Below, piece after piece: positions 20,692 to 30,130 of a stretch of 44,281 bases of DNA; within the stretch, counting starts at the first letter, position 1, and every line of letters begins with the position of its first letter. The stretch is from a virus, in IMG/VR virus record IMGVR_UViG_3300031669_000062, positions 1-44,281 of that record; one strand, 5' to 3'. A program made the translations under genes and the position numbers. Below the pieces are notes generated by a model. That model had not been told where the DNA came from, searched no databases, and was given only the letters and a program-made list of their open reading frames with translations.

Positions 20692-21615
20692 TTAAACTGT
20701 ATACCAACTACCATTTGAAGAAGTGACAATCCACTCATTGTTTCCCATAAACATTATTGTTACTGTTGCTATTTTTTCCTCTGCCGCAGTGGAATTTCTT
20801 AATAATGCACCTACAGCAGAATCCATAATTACATCGGCCCCGTCAAACTGCAAGTCAATTTCGCCAGCGGTCCACTTCACGAATGTTGTTGCCTGCCCTA
20901 TCATTGCAGTTGTTCCGGCAGGAATATTCAAAACAGCGGCCGCTGAAACTCGGTGAACCTTTCCGATATCATTAACTGAAATATTGCCGTTTCCTGAATG
21001 ATCAATTCGGGTATTTTTTATTAAAGTCGCGGTGTAGTCTCCAAAAGCGGCAAAAACAGCTCCAGTACGACCATTAAATGAAGTTACTCCAGCACCAACA
21101 AGACTGGCTATGATATCATACAACGCATTTTTTGATGCAGCTGTTGAAGTGTCTCCGTTCCAGCTTGGAGCATAGGCCGCATCTGAAACGGATTCTATTT
21201 CATCTTTTTTTTTTACTGAGCTTGATAGCTCGGTTACAGTGTAGGCAAACGCACCCTGAACGAATCGGAATGTTATTTTAACTTTGTCAGCATCTCTAAT
21301 TGTGTCATTTCCTTCTACACGAACTATCAGATTATCGTCTGTGATGGTTCCGCATAGAACTGTAATATCGTCAAGACTGGAAAAAGTATTGATGATGGGT
21401 GTTATCACAATTTCAGTATTAATTGGCATCGTTCCTGCAATTTTGAAAATGAAAAACAAAGAATCCTTATTTCTAGCATCTACGCCCTCATTATCGTTTT
21501 CTAAGTTAAGAATAGATTCAAGCTCAGTATATCCCGACCCAGCAGGAATTACTTTTGGTAACAATAACTCCTTGCGCTGATACTTATTATCAATCGTAAC
21601 AACGTTATTTGCCAT
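20692..21615 (-). CDS. tail fibre protein
   Basis: 307 residues from MANNVVTIDNKYQRKELLLP. Contains the fibre motif SFNGRTGAVFAAFGDYTA (around residue 185) seen in many phage tail proteins, and a C-terminal beta-rich domain ending WIVTSSNGSWYTV. GGAGAAAAAATC precedes ATG 21615; a longer frame upstream overlaps gpD and is not favoured. Directly after gpD, so probably a distal baseplate or fibre part. Confidence 0.72.
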   Translation of the reverse strand: MANNVVTIDNKYQRKELLLPKVIPAGSGYTELESILNLENDNEGVDARNKDSLFFIFKIAGTMPINTEIVITPIINTFSSLDDITVLCGTITDDNLIVRVEGNDTIRDADKVKITFRFVQGAFAYTVTELSSSVKKKDEIESVSDAAYAPSWNGDTSTAASKNALYDIIASLVGAGVTSFNGRTGAVFAAFGDYTATLIKNTRIDHSGNGNISVNDIGKVHRVSAAAVLNIPAGTTAMIGQATTFVKWTAGEIDLQFDGADVIMDSAVGALLRNSTAAEEKIATVTIMFMGNNEWIVTSSNGSWYTV

Positions 21616-21632
21616 GATTTTTTCTCCAATTA

Positions 21633-22625
21633 TTAAAATAAGTTGACTACATTTAATCTCGTTGTCCATCCTTCGTTATTTATCTCATGCGTTGCTTTTT
21701 TTATGAGATATTTTCCCGAAAATCCATATATTTCGGATAGTTCAATAACAGCGCCCGCAACAAGCTGAACATCTCCAAAAGTTTTAAAATCCACTATGAA
21801 GCGATCATAACTGTCGACACTCTCGGCGATAGCTTGCGCAACATTTTTATCCGACAATTTTTTTATTAATGTTTTTGTTTCGCCGCTTGTAAGAGTGCTC
21901 GAACTTGCCCGCTCGTCTGAAATTCTTTTCCCTTTTTTGGGGTCATAAAAGCTGGTTTTGATTATTTTGTAAGGCTTTGTGATAAGCTGGTAAGAAAAAT
22001 CTGACATGGCATCACGACCTATTTTGAAATACTTTACAACTTTGTCATTTTCAAAACTTTTCTTATCAGAAAAAACAAGTTTCCCATTATGAACTTTTAT
22101 AATGCATCGGAACATTTCGGCATATTCAGAGACTATACTGCCTATAGTTTCTTCAAAATGTTTAATGTTTTTTAAACTTAGTTTCCAAGGTGCGCCTTTG
22201 TTTTTCATGAATCTATAGAAAAGAGAAATGTCTATTTTTTTCAAAACGTCCTGTAGCAGCGTGTCCAGATAGACTCTTCTGCGAGAATAATTAATTTGCT
22301 TTGTGAAAGATTTTTCCACGGCACTTGCTGAAAGAGCCTCTATTGTTATTATAGAATTATCTCCTATATTTCCGGAAATTGTGTCAATTTGAAAAGATCC
22401 TGAGTTAAGAACATTATTACTCATGTCGGTTATTTCTACGGCTATAGAATCGCCCTGCAAAAAAGCTTTCAAATAGACCAAACTGTCGTTTTTCAAAGTA
22501 ATTGAAAGGCTATCTGATTCAAGACCGATCCTGTCATCAATAACAATTGATGATAAATCGTGCCTTATTTCATCAGTTATGTCTTCGCCTCGGTGAATTA
22601 TCCGAAAGGCTTGTATTAGTTGCAT
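21633..22625 (-). CDS. D: phage late control protein D (gpD), baseplate hub
   Basis: 330 residues beginning MQLIQAFRIIHRGEDITDEI. The arrangement of a first beta domain (LESDSLSITLKND, then LQGDSIAVEI), the TKQINYSRRRVYLDTLL segment and the last domain (GFSGKYLIKKATHEINNEGW) is that of gpD-type hub proteins, equivalent to T4 gp27. GGAGGTC precedes the ATG, which overlaps the gpX stop (TAATG). It anchors the central spike (gpV) and tail tube. Confidence 0.82.
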   Translation of the reverse strand: MQLIQAFRIIHRGEDITDEIRHDLSSIVIDDRIGLESDSLSITLKNDSLVYLKAFLQGDSIAVEITDMSNNVLNSGSFQIDTISGNIGDNSIITIEALSASAVEKSFTKQINYSRRRVYLDTLLQDVLKKIDISLFYRFMKNKGAPWKLSLKNIKHFEETIGSIVSEYAEMFRCIIKVHNGKLVFSDKKSFENDKVVKYFKIGRDAMSDFSYQLITKPYKIIKTSFYDPKKGKRISDERASSSTLTSGETKTLIKKLSDKNVAQAIAESVDSYDRFIVDFKTFGDVQLVAGAVIELSEIYGFSGKYLIKKATHEINNEGWTTRLNVVNLF

Positions 22626-22996
22626 TATGTTGACCTCCATTCTGGGATTGTAACGTTTGCAACTGTGCTCAAATTTTCTATGTCAGGTTTTATAATTTTC
22701 ACACCTGCCGGAACGTAAAAGGCTCTTTTTGTTTTGATAGAAATTTGCGGATTTGCGTCTTTAATTTCCTGGACATAATCAAAAACGCCGAACCATCTCT
22801 TGCTGAGCATGTCCCACCTCGTATCGGAGGTCAAAAGCTCGTAAGTGTTTTCTTCAAGCTCTGCATCGTATCCAATACCCGAAACAGCGACACTGTCTGG
22901 TGAACTTATAGCGTCTGATACTATTACAATATTTCCGCTATACTCAGCTTCTGCAATAGGCACAAAAACTATCTTAAGGGATATGCTATTACTCAT
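22625..22996 (-). CDS. X: tail protein X (gpX, LysM-like) with an ASH-like N-terminal segment
   Basis: 123 residues. The C-terminal ~75 residues are gpX-like: DTRWDMLSKRWFGVFDYVQE, IKDANPQI, AFYVPAGVKIIKPDI, a LysM-type module linking hub and tube. The first ~45 residues (LKIVFVPIAEAEYSGNIVIV, SDAISSPDSVAVSGIG) look like the last strands of an ASPM/SPD-2/Hydin 'choice-of-anchor D' Ig fold, not usual in gpX. The first strands of such a domain occur two genes upstream (24430-24723). Confidence 0.78.
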   Translation of the reverse strand: MSNSISLKIVFVPIAEAEYSGNIVIVSDAISSPDSVAVSGIGYDAELEENTYELLTSDTRWDMLSKRWFGVFDYVQEIKDANPQISIKTKRAFYVPAGVKIIKPDIENLSTVANVTIPEWRST

Positions 22997-23005
22997 TGTT
23001 TTCCT

Positions 23006-24427
23006 CTATGGCCACACCTGGCCGCCGTCTATTTCTGCAATTGCGCCAGTCATTGTCGTGGACGCTGACAATGCAATTGAAGAAGCTCCTATCGCTTGAG
23101 CTTTCGTAGCGTTTCCGCTCGTCCAATTTGCGCAGTCGCTTACGCTGACTAACGATGCCTGCCATGCGGCAATGCCGACATCACAATTCCCAATTGTGTT
23201 GCTGAGCAGAGCAAGTCTGCTTTCAACTCCAAGAATGTTGTAATTTCCTGCAACTAAGTTTGCTGTATGAATAGCACAAAATTGTAGGTGCGCAGACCTA
23301 CATGCCACAAATTGAACGTTGGTTTGTCCCGCTGCGGTATGTTGTAACGCAAGGTCAAGATATCTTATTAACACTGTAGCATCACAATTATTAACTTCTA
23401 ATAACGTTATATTTGCAGGATCTGATTTTCTTATTGAAACTGTTTTTGTAGTTGCTTTTGTATTGTCAGAGCTGTTGCCGTCTACAAAAATTATTCCATT
23501 TTTAAAATTATCAAATGAAACTCTATCTGTATGTGTGTGAACTCCATCTGCGAGCTTGAATGTCAAAGTATTTTCTTTAAGATTTTTTCCTGCAAGATCA
23601 ATTAGTTGCTGAAACTGTGCCGCTGTCATAGCTGCCGAAATAGCGATTGTGCGGCTTTCGCTTTCCCATGTTACGGGGTCTGCTATTTTGACTTCGACAT
23701 TGTCAAAAGTTATTTGATATGCTGCCGTAGATGCGGTGTTTGCTTTTATTCTTAATTGATAATTGTTGCTATTCGATGTAACAAAATAGCTGTGAAACTG
23801 CTTAACAGAGGTACTCTGTACGGTGTCTAACCCGAGTTGTACCGTTGCTGTATTATCTACGTCATAGATTTCAACAATTAAGTCGTTCGAGTATGTACCG
23901 GAAACATAATACTCAAAATTTATTTCAAATAGATTTCCGTTTTTCAAATTATCATCAACAAAAAAAGCAGTTGACACATAATCGTTTTGCTGATCCGATG
24001 CCGCTTTGGCTATCCTGAAGGATCCATCACCCTTGATCTTGTTAGCCTGTGTAGTGTCTCTTGTTAATATGAAATTTGTGGGATCTGAGGAATCCCAATT
24101 TGTTAAATCTGTTTCTGCATATGGATTTGTGATGAAGTTCCCGTTTGCGGCGGCGGCGGCGGATCCTCCGTGTATTGCCGCCAAATCAGCTAAATTCTTG
24201 GGGGAAGTTCTACGTATCGCCGTTTCTGTTCCGGCTGTTATTTCTCCGGCACTTATTTGAGGCACAGCAGCAATATATGCATTTATTGCGCCTGTTTTTA
24301 TAGTAGATCCCTTCATTTTTTCGCTTCTTGGATAGCCGTTTTCCGTAGCTGCCGAATTGGCTATTTCGACAAGATCGTTGTCATCAAGTGTTGCTTTTTC
24401 ATTTGAAAATTGCTCTATTCTGGTCAT
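23006..24427 (-). CDS. tail fibre/beta-helix protein with carbohydrate-binding-like domain
   Basis: 473 residues. N-terminal fibre-type stalk (EITAGTETAIRRTSPKNLAD), then a jelly-roll-like region (NPYAETDLTNWDSSDPTNF to FDNVEVKIADP, about residues 100-235) that resembles carbohydrate-binding modules, then a beta-helix with parallel repeats (LLEVNNCDATVLIRYLDLAL and following). Likely a receptor-binding protein. It sits between gpU and gpX, which are adjacent in P2-like phages, so it is an insertion in the baseplate block. Confidence 0.72.
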   Translation of the reverse strand: MTRIEQFSNEKATLDDNDLVEIANSAATENGYPRSEKMKGSTIKTGAINAYIAAVPQISAGEITAGTETAIRRTSPKNLADLAAIHGGSAAAAANGNFITNPYAETDLTNWDSSDPTNFILTRDTTQANKIKGDGSFRIAKAASDQQNDYVSTAFFVDDNLKNGNLFEINFEYYVSGTYSNDLIVEIYDVDNTATVQLGLDTVQSTSVKQFHSYFVTSNSNNYQLRIKANTASTAAYQITFDNVEVKIADPVTWESESRTIAISAAMTAAQFQQLIDLAGKNLKENTLTFKLADGVHTHTDRVSFDNFKNGIIFVDGNSSDNTKATTKTVSIRKSDPANITLLEVNNCDATVLIRYLDLALQHTAAGQTNVQFVACRSAHLQFCAIHTANLVAGNYNILGVESRLALLSNTIGNCDVGIAAWQASLVSVSDCANWTSGNATKAQAIGASSIALSASTTMTGAIAEIDGGQVWP

Positions 24428-24429
24428 AT

Positions 24430-24723
24430 TTATACTCCGATACTTGTTCCTCTGAATTGTCCTGCGCTTGTTTCCCTATATTCTTCAGCACTTGTAGTTC
24501 TTGCACCTTCAGGAGCAACAACCACCAAAAGAAAATTATAAGACATGACTCTTTCGCCTGTAGTCGGATGAACTATAAAAAAGCCGGCGGGTGCTGTTAC
24601 TGTTCCCGTTACGTCTTCTGTTCCTAATGCCGCTATCGTTATTTCAGAATCATTTGATTCTGTCTTTAATAATTGCCTGCGAAAATCTATTGAAGCCGGG
24701 GAGACTGTTATAATTTTACTCAT
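24430..24723 (-). CDS. small Ig-like (ASH/choice-of-anchor-like) protein
   Basis: 97 residues. SKIITVSPASIDFRRQLLKT and VTGTVTAPAGFFIV match the opening strands of bacterial ASH/choice-of-anchor D domains; the C-terminus (TTSAEEYRETSAGQFRGTSI) is less regular. Ribosome site AGGAGG; ATG overlaps the gpU stop. Probably a structural decoration of the tail end. See the finding on its possible former fusion with the gpX N-terminus. Confidence 0.55.
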   Translation of the reverse strand: MSKIITVSPASIDFRRQLLKTESNDSEITIAALGTEDVTGTVTAPAGFFIVHPTTGERVMSYNFLLVVVAPEGARTTSAEEYRETSAGQFRGTSIGV

Positions 24724-25247
24724 AATTTCACCTCCTGATATTCTTCAAGCTGCATATCTATTTCAGCCATTTTTATTCTTCCGTCAGGGAAATGAAATCG
24801 TCTTTCTGTAATGCTTTTGATAATGAAAACACCCTCGAAATTTTCGCCAATGATTAAGTTTTGTTTTTTCTGACTTTCGAGCATGTCATTGAGGAGGAAA
24901 AGAAAAGCATCAACATCTGTGTAAAATCTTCTATCTTCTTTTAATGTTCCGAATGCCGATCCTGCAAGTGATCCTCCAAATCCGGCAGTTGTCGCAACTC
25001 TTCCGGCTAGAGATGTTTCGACTTGTTCCAAGATAAGTGCAGAAACTTTGAACGACAGAGACACGGTATCTGACTCCAGTCCGGCTATCTGCTTGAGCGG
25101 TTTTTGCCCCTGTAGGAGGCCGTCTTCTTTCGTTATTATACGCCTATGCTCCGAATAATTCGCAGCTCTTGACCTCGTAAAACTTCCATATACTGGAGAT
25201 TCTAAGAATTGAAAAATAACTTGACCGAGCTGTCCCCATTCTGACAT
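24720..25247 (-). CDS. U: tail protein gpU-like
   Basis: 175 residues beginning MSEWGQLGQVIFQFLESPVY. The start, the central LQGQKPLKQIAGLESDTVSL and the late FEGVFIIKSITERRFHFPDG follow the P2 gpU family, a tail/baseplate component acting next to the tape measure. Starts at the TMP stop (TATAATG) with GGGGGG upstream. Confidence 0.8.
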   Translation of the reverse strand: MSEWGQLGQVIFQFLESPVYGSFTRSRAANYSEHRRIITKEDGLLQGQKPLKQIAGLESDTVSLSFKVSALILEQVETSLAGRVATTAGFGGSLAGSAFGTLKEDRRFYTDVDAFLFLLNDMLESQKKQNLIIGENFEGVFIIKSITERRFHFPDGRIKMAEIDMQLEEYQEVKL

Positions 25248-27073
25248 TATAGCCCCCCTTCGGTTTTAAGCTGCAAGCGTTTTTTCTCACCCCAAACATT
25301 ATCAACTATTTTTTTAAAATCGTTGGTTAGTTTTTTTTGTGATTGTTCGTTGCCTGCCCCTCCGGATATCGTTACAGGCATGCTAACATTGTTGTTTACA
25401 GTTGTTGTTCTGTTTTTGTTCGTAATGTTGTTTTTTTTGTTAGATTCAGCTAACTTTCCGGATAGGGGCATTTTCCTTGTGTGTAGATCCCCTACCCCCC
25501 GTCTTCTGCTCAGTTCGTCAACTTTTTTCACAGCCTCATACGCATCTTCAGAAATTTCTCCAGTAAACAAATACCCAAAAAAGCCTTTCACTTTTCTTGC
25601 GACTGCTGCAAATCCCTCAAAGCCACTTGTAAGAATTTTTAAATCTGCTCCGAGAATAGTTGTGGCATCAGATGCCTGCGAAAAAACATACGTCCACGCA
25701 ACTACTCCGGCGATAATTGCGCCAAGCGGATTAGTGAGCAATCCGAAAGCCACTCTGATTCCTCCGGCCGCCATCTTAAGAAGTCCGAATGTAGAGGTTA
25801 GCGCAGCTACGGCAAGAATTCCTTTACCAAGTTGCCCTGAGAGCTCCTTGTTTTCAGAGATCCATTTAGAAAATTGTGAAATTAGCGGTGCTATTTCTTC
25901 AAGTAATTTTGTAGCGATTGGAAGAGATGCGGCCCCAAAATGTTTCCACGCTACGGCAGCTTGTTGAGTAGCCGTATTAAATTTTTCTGAAATTGTAGCG
26001 GCCATCTTTCGATACGCCCCGTCTGCCGATCCGCCTGATTCAGTCATCATATCAATCGTCTTGGCAAATTTTTCTGATTGCTCTCCTGCCAGTGCAGAGA
26101 CTCCGGCATATGCCCTAATGTTCGGAAACAAATCGGCCATCATTGATTTACGCTTCGCCTCTGATTTTGTATATTTGTTTACTGAACGTGTTATTAAATC
26201 GAGGGTGCCTTTCAGTCCCTTTGTTTTCAGGGTTAGCGGATCGATACGCAACTTCAAGGTTTCGTACACATCACTTACGGCTTGAGTAGGCTTGATTAGG
26301 CTTGAAATCGTTGCTTTGATTTGTGTCATGGCTTCCGGCGTTTTCACACCTGCTGCTGTAAGTGCTGCTAACGCTGACATAGTTTCGCCAAGTGAGACAC
26401 CCGCCATTGCTGCTACGCTCGCTACCTGCCCAATATTAGAGCCTATTTCAGACATGGTTGTCTTGCCTTCCCTGACGGCAACAAACATTTGATCTGCTAT
26501 AGTGGTGAACGTAAGTCCTGAACTTTTCCAAGCATTTTTTGCAGACGTGAGCGCATCTCCGGCCGTTTTCATATCTGTAACGCCGCCTGTGGCCATTTTT
26601 CCCGTAGCATCAAGATAGTCTCTTGCACCATCTTTTGTTTGGTCTACTCCGGCCGAGAATCCATCGTACAGCGCCTTGATAACATCTTGTTGGTTCCTTC
26701 CGAACGTAATCTGTGCTTGCTCGACTATATCACCGTAATCATTGATGATGCTGTTTGTAGATTGTTTTGTGAGCGTCGCAATTTCCGCCATGCCTTTTTC
26801 GAAGTCAGCCGCTGTTTTGATTGCCAGCACCAAAGGAGCGGCGATTGCGGCACCTTTAAGCACCGTTTGGAAACCGGATTTTATATTTTGAGTTCCTTTT
26901 GTTATATGATTTGCTGACTTGTCCCAAGATTTTCTAATGCCTGCTGTGGCTTTCGCCCACCGCGACTCCACTTTGGCCGCGTCTTTCTCGGCTTTGTCAG
27001 AGGCGATACTTAGAGCTTTTGAAAATTCGTTTTCTAACTCAAGGAGTAGTTTTGCTTTAAAATCAGCGCTCAT
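25247..27073 (-). CDS. tail tape measure protein (TP901 family)
   Basis: 608 residues. N-terminal coiled coil (ELENEFSKALSIASDKAEKD), then the TP901 core: AADFEKGMAEIATLTKQSTN, AGGVT-like GVTDMKTAGDALTSAKNAWK, GVSLGETMSALAALTAAGVK. Two hydrophobic stretches follow at about residues 430-475 (GILAVAALTSTFGLLKMAAG, NPLGAIIAGVVAWTYVF). It sets tail length and is ejected with DNA; 608 residues implies a short to medium tail. Unusually far (about 5 kb) from its chaperone gene at 32.0-32.4 kb. Confidence 0.92.
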   Translation of the reverse strand: MSADFKAKLLLELENEFSKALSIASDKAEKDAAKVESRWAKATAGIRKSWDKSANHITKGTQNIKSGFQTVLKGAAIAAPLVLAIKTAADFEKGMAEIATLTKQSTNSIINDYGDIVEQAQITFGRNQQDVIKALYDGFSAGVDQTKDGARDYLDATGKMATGGVTDMKTAGDALTSAKNAWKSSGLTFTTIADQMFVAVREGKTTMSEIGSNIGQVASVAAMAGVSLGETMSALAALTAAGVKTPEAMTQIKATISSLIKPTQAVSDVYETLKLRIDPLTLKTKGLKGTLDLITRSVNKYTKSEAKRKSMMADLFPNIRAYAGVSALAGEQSEKFAKTIDMMTESGGSADGAYRKMAATISEKFNTATQQAAVAWKHFGAASLPIATKLLEEIAPLISQFSKWISENKELSGQLGKGILAVAALTSTFGLLKMAAGGIRVAFGLLTNPLGAIIAGVVAWTYVFSQASDATTILGADLKILTSGFEGFAAVARKVKGFFGYLFTGEISEDAYEAVKKVDELSRRRGVGDLHTRKMPLSGKLAESNKKNNITNKNRTTTVNNNVSMPVTISGGAGNEQSQKKLTNDFKKIVDNVWGEKKRLQLKTEGGL

Positions 27074-27083
27074 TTAATTTATC

Positions 27084-27302
27084 CTATGTTAATATTCCTT
27101 GTCCTACAATCGGCCCGCTGCTATTTGACATTGGCGGCGTTCCGGTAGGAAAAACTACAGCATTCCCAACAAGGTAATTAATATCTATGTTAGCTTTTTT
27201 TTTCTGAGCCTGCCAAACTTCATTTTTTTCAGATGTATCAAGGCCGGATAGATCCAAGTTATTGTATCTCAGAAGTGCCAGGGCATCACCACTTAATGTC
27301 AT
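27084..27302 (-). CDS. small tail-region protein
   Basis: 72 residues (MTLSGDALALLRYNNLDLSG to GPIVGQGILT). No known motif. Packed between gpV and the tape measure with two-base and ten-base gaps, so it is part of the late transcript, probably a minor virion or assembly protein. Confidence 0.6.
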   Translation of the reverse strand: MTLSGDALALLRYNNLDLSGLDTSEKNEVWQAQKKKANIDINYLVGNAVVFPTGTPPMSNSSGPIVGQGILT

Positions 27303-27303
27303 T

Positions 27304-27771
27304 TTATACCGCCAGTTTTTCTAAATTTTCTTTGTTAGCATATAGCTTAGCTTTTGTTGCTGCTGAAAAAAAGGCAGCTCCGTCAGGTGTGAGAACAACT
27401 GCATCTATTAGATTCTCTACTAGCCTAATCAATTCTTGATATGTTTCTTCAGTCCCGTTTCCAATAGAGATTTTTCCTGTTTCGGTTAATCTCATTTTAA
27501 TTTTTCCGGTATTGAGAACGATATCTTTCACCGAATTTTCGGGTCTGGTTTGATTCTCTGAGCTGAAAGAGCTTAGTATATAAGCGTCTCCAAAATTATC
27601 AATTACAAGTAGGACATCCGATCCAACGTGAGGGAGGTTTTGTGATGAAATATTGCTTGTGCACACAATAACTTCTTCAATGATTTCAGAAGTGTCAATC
27701 TGTGGCAAAGATACAGTTGCATACTCTCCAGAATAAGAATGTAGCTTAGCTGGTAGTATCATATTTTTCAT
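27304..27771 (-). CDS. V: baseplate assembly/spike protein V-like
   Basis: 155 residues. N-terminal OB-like beta domain (EYATVSLPQIDTSEIIEEVI; HVGSDVLLVIDNFGDAYIL), a short needle-like strand set (KIKMRLTETGKISIGNGTEE) and the C-terminal helix ETYQELIRLVENLIDAVVLT, as in gpV/Gp138-type central spike proteins of myoviruses. The fibre gene stop overlaps its ATG (TAATG). Confidence 0.75.
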   Translation of the reverse strand: MKNMILPAKLHSYSGEYATVSLPQIDTSEIIEEVIVCTSNISSQNLPHVGSDVLLVIDNFGDAYILSSFSSENQTRPENSVKDIVLNTGKIKMRLTETGKISIGNGTEETYQELIRLVENLIDAVVLTPDGAAFFSAATKAKLYANKENLEKLAV

Positions 27772-29432
27772 TATCTTATGACTCCACCGCCTGCTGTATT
27801 TTCGTCATTTGCAGGCGAAGGGTTGCCCAGCGGCTGCGTAGCATCTACTTTTGCAATTATTCCGCCATTTGTAGCCGAAAGCCCATACAGCGGAGCTTGA
27901 TCAACTAATCCATTACTTGAGCTTGCTACCATGCTGTTTTCGGTTACATATATAGCAGCGTTATCATCTCCACCACCTCCGAGTGCATCAGTGTTGCAAT
28001 CATAGATTTTTGTATTTGCGGATCCTGATACTTTTATGCCGCTCCCAGCCGCTGAGTTTCGAGCGGCGATATCGTGAACTATTACTCTTCCAGGATTATT
28101 GAGAATATTAATAGCTCCCTCGGAGGGCGAGGCTGTGTTGATCCTGAAATTTGCAAGAGTTACTAATGCGGTGTTTCCCACAACTTTTACGTTTGCATCA
28201 ATGCCAGGGATTCCGCCTGAAATTATAGAAGAAGCTTTGCCTAGTCCAAGCAGCTGAATTTCTCCTGCACCGGCAAACCCTTGAATGACTATATCTTTTG
28301 AAATAGTTTCCGATGAGACAAAATTTAATATAAATTGCAGAACAGCTCCGTAAGGAATATCTTTCCCAGAAACTTCTGTATATTGATTCAGATATGGCAA
28401 GTTAGCGGCCGTAATAGTGAAAGTTACTGGTGATGCTATATACTTGTTTGACTTTCTCAGCATGCCCTCAATCTTTCCACCGTTTCCTGTTTGAGTGAAA
28501 GACAAACTGTTTGTGTATAACTGTCCGGAATCATTGAAGATAATGGTCGCTCCATAGTTTGCATAGTATGATAGTCCGGAGAGTTTTGCTGTCGAATTCC
28601 AGCCGGAAGAGTGGACTTCAGATCCTTCCAAAGCATATATTCCCGAAACATTTCCAGTGCCGCAAGTGTTGGAAACTACTGACAATTTAGTCCTGATAGC
28701 CTTTACTAAATAATTTGAATTATTAATAAAGGAGTTGCTTTGAATTAAGCTTAAACAATCAGCAAGAGTAATTGGTATATTTCCAGGGAATCCTCCATTT
28801 CCGAAAGTGTTGACACTTATGTCAATTCTTGATCTTTCTGCAACAACGCTATCAGTTCCAGTGTTTCCTGAAATTAAGCCGCTTATTATTTTGACATGCT
28901 TGCAATCGGAAACTCGAACTAAAACACCTGTTCCGGTAGATTCTGAAATGTTTGCATTATTAAGTGTTATAGTAGGGTTAACATTTTCAAAAAGAAAAAC
29001 ATTTTCGTTACCATCTCTGGTAAGCAGATGATTGCTGTTGTTAATTACTATTGAGCCTTCTCCCCCAATATTACTTAATTTAAGAACTGGTTTTGCAGCG
29101 GTTTGAGTAATTGGTGCGGTAAAGGTTATTGTGAGAACCTTGCCCTTAACTATAATCCCTAAAACATCCAGGGTTTCTTGCAGCGCATCAAGTTGCGCTA
29201 AGTCACCGATTATATAGGGCGTATCTTCGACTAACATTTTGTTTTTGATAAACTGTGCATTGTTTGCAAGCCTCGCAAACATTTCAGTCGATTCGTTAAA
29301 TGTTCCGAGAGCCGCAGTGCTTACCGGCTCTGTGTCTCCTTCCACATCATCAATACGAAGTGGCATTTGCATTTGAACATAATTAACGCCAAAATCAGTT
29401 ATTTTTCCATCAGGATTCCATCCTCCAGCCAT
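27771..29432 (-). CDS. tail fibre protein with beta-helix domain
   Basis: 553 residues from MAGGWNPDGKITDFGVNYVQ. The first ~100 residues are a virion-binding head (PLRIDDVEGDTEPVSTAALG). After a helix-rich joint come parallel beta-helix repeats (SIVINNSNHLLTRDGNENVF onward) and a second beta domain. ATG 29432 follows GGAGGATGTGAC. A frame extension to 29483 would give a lipoprotein-like leader, but that stretch contains the ribosome site and I reject it. Placed after gpI where P2 has its fibre gene H. Confidence 0.75.
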   Translation of the reverse strand: MAGGWNPDGKITDFGVNYVQMQMPLRIDDVEGDTEPVSTAALGTFNESTEMFARLANNAQFIKNKMLVEDTPYIIGDLAQLDALQETLDVLGIIVKGKVLTITFTAPITQTAAKPVLKLSNIGGEGSIVINNSNHLLTRDGNENVFLFENVNPTITLNNANISESTGTGVLVRVSDCKHVKIISGLISGNTGTDSVVAERSRIDISVNTFGNGGFPGNIPITLADCLSLIQSNSFINNSNYLVKAIRTKLSVVSNTCGTGNVSGIYALEGSEVHSSGWNSTAKLSGLSYYANYGATIIFNDSGQLYTNSLSFTQTGNGGKIEGMLRKSNKYIASPVTFTITAANLPYLNQYTEVSGKDIPYGAVLQFILNFVSSETISKDIVIQGFAGAGEIQLLGLGKASSIISGGIPGIDANVKVVGNTALVTLANFRINTASPSEGAINILNNPGRVIVHDIAARNSAAGSGIKVSGSANTKIYDCNTDALGGGGDDNAAIYVTENSMVASSSNGLVDQAPLYGLSATNGGIIAKVDATQPLGNPSPANDENTAGGGVIR

Positions 29433-29476
29433 GTCACATCCTCCGATTATTATAATTGCTATTAATATAACTATTC

Positions 29477-30130
29477 TTACCATACTTGCACCGTTCGTCC
29501 TCCCGGATTGGATGGCTCTATCACTACAAGCCTATATAATTCCGGTCTTTCTTTTTTATATTTATTTATCAGCCTTATAACAACTGTCTCTTCCTTCAAA
29601 TTAAGATCGTGGTCGGATGTTATCCCAACATTGAAAAGCTGGTTTTTCAAATCATCATATTGCATCGATCCATTATATTGTATCGATCCATCATATTTCG
29701 CAAGTACTGAAATGTTTTCAACAATTATTATATTTGTATAGCCGAAGTTTGTGAGCACTTTTTCGACTGCGAAAGGAGTTCCTCGGTGTCTTTTCAAATC
29801 CATTGTTTGTTTTAAGAATTCATTTTTTCTATCCTTAATTGTAGTAACAACATTGTATTCACCAACATATTCCCAGCCATGAACAGAAAATTGTTCGGCA
29901 AGAATGTCAAGCACGGTTTCTGGAAGTGTGTTTGCTTCAAGAGCTGAAAAAAGCATCAACTTATCAAGTTGTTGAAACAGTGGAATATGGGATAGAGAAA
30001 ATGTTCCTGTATAGGCGGTGTCTAAGAAAACATATTGAAGAGCTGCTGAAAATGCTTTAACCGAAAGATTTTCTTTCAGCGGTGCTCCTGTAGCATCCGA
30101 GCCCTTGAAAATGTTCAATATGTCACTCAT
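29477..30130 (-). CDS. I: baseplate protein gpI-like
   Basis: 217 residues. LFQQLDKLMLFSALEANTLP, then PETVLDILAEQFSVHGWEY and the typical RHRGTPFAVEKVLTNFGYTN element of P2 gpI-family tail proteins, which join wedge protein J to the fibres. ATG overlaps the gpJ stop. Order J-I-fibre is as in P2. Confidence 0.83.
   Translation of the reverse strand: MSDILNIFKGSDATGAPLKENLSVKAFSAALQYVFLDTAYTGTFSLSHIPLFQQLDKLMLFSALEANTLPETVLDILAEQFSVHGWEYVGEYNVVTTIKDRKNEFLKQTMDLKRHRGTPFAVEKVLTNFGYTNIIIVENISVLAKYDGSIQYNGSMQYDDLKNQLFNVGITSDHDLNLKEETVVIRLINKYKKERPELYRLVVIEPSNPGGRTVQVW

Noticed and set aside
27771-29483. Lipoprotein-like leader (ending IIIIGGC) on the fibre gene if started at 29483
   Set aside because: The GGAGGATGTGAC that codes the Gly-Gly-Cys is a perfectly placed ribosome site for ATG 29432, and virion fibres do not carry lipid anchors.
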